From Larix sibirica (taxonomy: Eukaryota > Streptophyta > Pinopsida > Pinales > Pinaceae): DNA of 11,052 nucleotides. The notes under the pieces were generated by a model. That model searched no databases. It saw nothing but the letters and a program-made list of their open reading frames with translations, and was not told the origin of the DNA. How positions within the stretch are numbered: position 1 is the stretch's first letter; the number at the start of each line of letters is the position of its first letter. Location: assembly GCA_004151065.3 (NCBI GenBank), contig NWUY0300054297.1, positions 11,053 to 22,104 of the forward strand, given 5' to 3'. This document shows, piece after piece, positions 7,428 through 11,052 of this stretch. The translations under genes were made by a program, and so were the position numbers.

Positions 7428-10302
7428 TCACATGTGGCTCGTCTCAAGGCACTTCAAGGTTGTGCTGCCGGTGCCTTCATATTCAACAAAAAATCTTCGT
7501 AGAATTTCCTGTGGTCTCGACCGAAAGTTGAACAACTTATTTCTACTAGTTTACTTCATCGACAAGTTCAGCAGTGACATGTTCTTTGCTTTGCTCAACA
7601 GTCTGGGTGATTGCCTTCTCAATTTGTGCATGATGTCCTCCAATTACGCCATAAACATGTTCAACTTTATCCTAAAGCACTTCAACCCTTTCGATCCGAT
7701 GTTGTTTTGAACCCTTAATTGGTTAAGTTCTTCCTGTAGTGCCTTGTTTTCTGCAGCCTTCTTCATCCTTTCAATTGGCGACAAAATTTTCAACAGGCCC
7801 TGCAGGTTCCTCATTTTGTCTTCTGCAGTCCCTATTCTTGTGGTGATGTCTTGAAGTTATGCATCTTCAAACAGAGCATCCCAAGTCTGCGACACTTATT
7901 CATACATCTTCATGCATTGAGTCTCGGACTCCTAAATACTTTGGATGGCCCCTTATACCTCTACACATCGTTGCTCTGTCACTTCAGGTGGTGTGCTTGG
8001 TACTAACTTTGCTTCTAGTTCTTCCACCTCTTGTCTAAAGATAATAATCACTCTTCCAAGTCATCATAACTTCTCTTTGGGCACCATTTCCTCGACCACC
8101 TATGCTTCTAGAACTTCCCGGAAAGTCACTGCGACAGCCTCATAAAACTTCTCATTTTCCTGGATAATTCAATCCTTTTCTTTTTGAAGCTTAGTGGACT
8201 GCTCCTTGAGTGCAACGGTTTGGATCTGATAACCTTTCATAAGATTATAGATGGCCTGCTCCCGTGCTTTGAGCTCCTGTGCAATGTTCTCCTGAAGACT
8301 GTCCAGCATAAAGACAGGTAAGGATTACAGCTTCAACTCAGCATAGCCCGACTGAGGGACTTTCTCACTTGCTCCTGCTTCATCAAAACTGAGTGCCTCT
8401 AGAAACAACTTGACCACTCTGTCGACGGGAGATGGTGTAGATAATTGCTCCCGATGCTCTCCCTCATATGTAAACTCAACCCACAATGCAGCCTCCTACT
8501 GCGAAGATGATATGTTGATCATCTTGACCACTTGTTAGAGTGTATCTAACATGTCTGTCACTCCGCCAAATAGTTCAACAGTCTTTTCTTCGACTATATT
8601 CCTATTTTCTTCTACCACTTCAGTCATCCTGTCAAACAGGATGTTTACATCATCATCAGTTAAGGCCTGCACTATGCTAGATCTATGCACTTTCTTCTTC
8701 TTCTCACCTCTTTGTGTAGACGTGGAAGCCTTGCGTTTCTCCTCCAGGCTCGGATCAGTAGGCGTCTTACTCGAATCATTTCCATCATTGTTTGAGTAGG
8801 GAGGGTTTCCATTGTCACCCCCGGCTCCAGTATTTTGAGTACTCTGGTTCTGACTAGTATTATGTTGTTTTCCAAACGTACCTTCTTGTCATAGATCCTA
8901 TTGCGACGGTTTCGGTGAAATGATCTCTACCTCGACAGGAACCTTCGATTTCGCTGGCCATTTTTGGAAAATAACTTCGACTTCTTTCGACAATTTAAAT
9001 CCGGTGATCAACCATTGTCAATGTGGATCCCACCTAGTCAGGATATACATGTGATGAGGCCTAGGTTTGAATCTCGCAATGTCCTGAAACTTGACCACTG
9101 TGTCCTCTTCAATTCGTGGGATCTGTACAACATAATATTGTAGTGCTTCTTTTTGCATATACAACATACCATTATTTTCTACCTGCCTCCTCTTGATCTC
9201 AGTATACCATAAATTTTTGTATTGATAGGAATAACATGGCCCAATTGGTTCCATGCCTTGATATGCTTTCGGCTCCGACCATCCCACAAAAGAAATTAAA
9301 AGCAATAACAAGGAATAGGTGAAAGGGGTACCATTATCCTAGGCATCGAAACGGTCATTGAAAAACTCATTCAGGAGGAACGTTGCCCAATTCATCTATA
9401 TGCCTGCTATGTACTGCTCTACTTCTGCGATGACCGACACAGTCACTTGGTTCTGTCGAACCTTCCTTAACACTTTTGTGACTAGTGCCTTTACGACGAA
9501 GTGAACAACCTGGTCATTGATTGATGAAATGTCAAACCCCCTCTTGTTCTTAGAAAAATTATACTTGTCCTTCATCCTAGCATCCAATTCTCTATCTCTC
9601 TCTTTTCCCACAAAAAATTGAGTAGGGTCCACCCCAGCCTTAGGAAACCCTATGATCCATCCAATCATGTCAGTATCAACTTACACCTTGGTGTCATCCT
9701 CCAGGAAAGCAGAGTGACAAATGGTTCACGCAAGCATTGTCTTCAGCAGTCCTACCAAAATGTGATAGGTGCATCAGCATCAGAATGCCATCCTTCCTCA
9801 ATCTCAAATCCCACTACATAGGCTCAAGCTCCATTGGTGCACTTGCGTCCATATTTACTGTCTGCATGTAGTTATTGTAGTGAAATTCCTGATACTTTGT
9901 GATATCACGGTCCGCATATGATAGTTTGTTGATGTTACATAGTATGTCCTCTTATACCAAAACATCTTTCGGGATAGGGATAGTCACTAACGAGTACTTG
10001 GCATTCTTGGGCAGCCGAACCGATATCACATCCATATTTCATGGTGGTATGTACCCAAGAAAAATAGTTGCAGAACCAGATGCAGAGGCTTTATCATCAT
10101 GTCTTCCCTTGGTCCTTTCTTTTGGATTCACATTACGATTATAGTTCATGGACCTCTTCGGCACATTCGCTGGAATGTGCGGTGACAAGATATATGGTTG
10201 CTCTACACTAACCGACACAGACCCCTGCATGTTAACCTCTTCAACTGATCTATGTGCTTCACTTGTGGCGGATAAATCAACCTTTCTTGATATTCTTCTT
10301 GG
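7428..10302 (-). pseudogene. Decayed extra ORF downstream of pol (about 930 codons), function unknown
   Basis: I do not recognise this family. A frame open from 10302, with an ATG at 10230, gives MQGSVSVSVEQPYILSPH and VNPKERTKGRHDDKASASGS, then VISVRLPKNAKYSLVTIPIP and SYADRDITKYQEFHYNNYMQ. Near 9700 the frame changes once. From there one frame runs about 2.27 kb to TGA 7428-7430 with some 18 internal stops and no further shift that I could find. It shows MIGWIIGFPKAGVDPTQFFV, INDQVVHFVVKALVTKVLRK, CYSYQYKNLWYTEIKRRQVE and RFKPRPHHMYILTRWDP. A Q/N/G/S/T-rich linker (about 8866-8750) and a bipartite basic cluster, KRKASTSTQRGEKKKKV (8688-8738), follow. The C-terminal third (about 8320-7700) is rich in E, K, Q and L with heptad-like spacing (QELKAREQAIYNLMKGYQ, RQEVEELEAKL). 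I see no clear membrane segment or signal peptide; LLLLLISFVGW near 9311-9280 is short. It sits where env-like ORFs occur in other plant elements. Confidence 0.72.
8688..8738 (-). other. Bipartite basic cluster (possible nuclear localisation signal) in the extra ORF
   Basis: KRK, a ten-residue S/T/Q/R/G/E spacer, then KKKKV: the spacing of a classical bipartite nuclear signal. It lies in the low-complexity linker between the globular and coiled-coil-like parts. The function is inferred from composition only. Confidence 0.5.
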
Positions 10303-10810
10303 TTAAATTGGATCTGTGTGACTCCTTGAATTCAGGCTTGCTCAATACACTTCAATGTCGAGACAACAATGAGTCCCGACTAGTTGGTGAATACAATTTT
10401 TAAACAAAACTCCTGCGTGCAATTTGTTTGTCATTCCCAATGTGCAATGAATGGACCCGATCATTGCAATCATCATGGTGGCAATAGTCAATCTGTTCAC
10501 ACACTTAAGTCTTTTCGCAATTAAAGCAAAAATCCCACTAGCATCACCACTATGCCCACCATAAAAGCATCAACTAATGCACGTCAACTACAACTGTGAC
10601 AGATCACCAACTGCGACAAATGCTTTTTCTACTTCGACAAAAGAAACTACGACAGAGCCCCCAACCCCCATTTTGACACAACACTGCAACACTAAAAATA
10701 AGTTGGGGTTTCCAAAAACTTCGACAAAACAAAATAAAACTTGGGGTTTCTAGGAACTATATACAAACACAATTGTTTTTATTATACAAATATTGATTCA
10801 GAGTTCTTCA
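10303..10810. other. Gap between integrase end and the extra ORF
   Basis: No convincing coding in any frame. A short minus-strand frame, TQIQFNQEEYQERLIYPP, lies just before the extra ORF in another phase and may be its broken N-terminus. The stretch also holds a CGACA-rich cluster (10600-10725) and a pair of TTGGGGTTTC repeats at 10703-10712 and 10741-10750. It is probably the untranslated spacer after pol. Confidence 0.55.
10611..10641. repeat. CGACA-rich motif, copy in the post-pol gap
   Basis: CTGCGACAA, GCTTT and ACTTCGACAAA occur in this order with spacers of 2 and 4 bases. The same three blocks occur at 6717-6743 with spacers of 0 and 2 bases, in the same orientation. Confidence 0.6.
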
Positions 10811-11052
10811 CTACAAGGAGGAACTGTTGTCCATGTAGGGTTTTGGTCGACTTCCATTTACCAATCCATTGAGGAGTTTGCCATCTAGCTTCTACAATTG
10901 TACTACGCCTCCCTCTGTCACATAATTGATGACATAAGGACCTAACCAATGCATCCTTATCTTGCCAGGGTATTTGAAAAACTTACTATCATAAAGAAGA
11001 ACTAAGTCTCCTCACTTGAACTGGTTCCTGGTGATGTGGCGATCATGCCATG
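10811..11052 (-). pseudogene. Integrase C-terminal end of element B, partial
   Basis: This is the last part of pol, reading from the window edge: WHDRHITRNQFK, a TGA, GDLVLLYDSKFFKYPGKIRM, HWLGPYVINYVTEGGVVQL, a TAG, KLDGKLLNGLVNGSRPKPYM, DNSSSL, then TAG at 10811-10813 and TGA next to it. The GDLVLLYD, HWLGPYVI and VNGSRPKPY blocks are those of the Ty3/gypsy integrase C-terminal domain. No chromodomain follows. The two internal stops show that it is dead. The remaining pol lies beyond the right edge. The double stop after the Ser-rich tail is probably the natural end. Confidence 0.88.

Larger units (their letters stand above)
6645..11052 (-). mobile_element. Element B: 3' half of a Ty3/gypsy retrotransposon with an extra ORF and LTR
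   Basis: On the minus strand the window holds the integrase C-terminus (11052-10811), an untranslated-looking gap, a long decayed ORF ending at 7428, a purine tract (7427-7416) and a candidate LTR from 7415 leftward. The purine tract directly followed by TGTTGG is the standard layout at a 3' LTR, so the ORF and LTR belong to one element. Membership of the integrase piece in the same element rests on strand, spacing and a shared sequence motif (6717-6743 and 10611-10641), and is inference. Confidence 0.72.

Noticed and set aside
8690-8705. TTC/CTT microsatellite-like run
   Set aside because: Short and explained by the Lys-rich codons of the basic cluster on the minus strand.
7286-8799. Several plus-strand open frames, Ser/Leu/Phe-rich
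   Set aside because: Shadows of the LTR and of the decayed minus-strand ORF, with no motif. The Ser/Phe richness is what an E/K-rich coding strand gives in antisense.
8672-8875. 67-codon Arg-rich minus-strand open frame
   Set aside because: It overlaps the long decayed frame in another phase. The other phase joins smoothly to sequence on both sides.
1-11052. tRNA, rRNA, CRISPR, bacterial operon or phage signals
   Set aside because: None seen. The content is plant LTR retrotransposon throughout.

Overview
The window is nuclear repeat DNA that looks like a seed plant. I find no host gene, RNA gene, CRISPR array or bacterial signal. All recognisable coding material lies on the minus strand and is retrotransposon sequence broken by stops and frameshifts. 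The base composition is AT-rich. The protein motifs are those of plant Ty3/gypsy LTR retrotransposons: gag with a His-rich zinc-knuckle-like motif, a D-S/T-G-A protease, RT, two RNase H domains and a non-chromodomain integrase. The species cannot be told from this. Single 'n' bases at 1738 and 4259 mark places where the element sequence is discontinuous, so part of the layout may come from assembly.

Element A (about 1-6490, minus strand) is a dead, Tat-like Ty3/gypsy body. Reading 5' to 3' on the minus strand, it runs: gag core (6475-5895), gag C-terminal part, protease with linker (to 4260), the 'n' at 4259, a second copy of gag C-terminal part plus protease (4258-2635), an archaeal-type RNase H-like domain (2630-2045), RT (2044-1141), the usual Ty3 RNase H (1140-465), and the start of integrase (464-1), which runs off the window. 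Two features stand out. A 1.62-kb block is present twice in direct orientation and meets at one 'n'. The extra RNase H lies between protease and RT rather than after the RT/RNase H pair.

Element B (about 6645-11052, minus strand) enters at the right edge with the C-terminal end of a Ty3/gypsy integrase (11052-10811). A 500-bp stretch without clear coding follows, then a long decayed reading frame (about 10300-7428). After that come a purine-rich tract and a candidate LTR (7415 to about 6645) carrying a TATA box and a hairpin. The long frame sits in the position of an env-like or extra 3' ORF. It has no membrane segment that I can see. It shows a globular N-terminal part, a Q/N/S/T-rich linker, a bipartite basic cluster and a Glu/Lys/Leu-rich, coiled-coil-like C-terminal part. 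I do not recognise its family, and it is the best candidate here for something undescribed.

The two elements lie head to tail in the same orientation and meet around 6480-6645. No part of the window looks able to make a working polyprotein.
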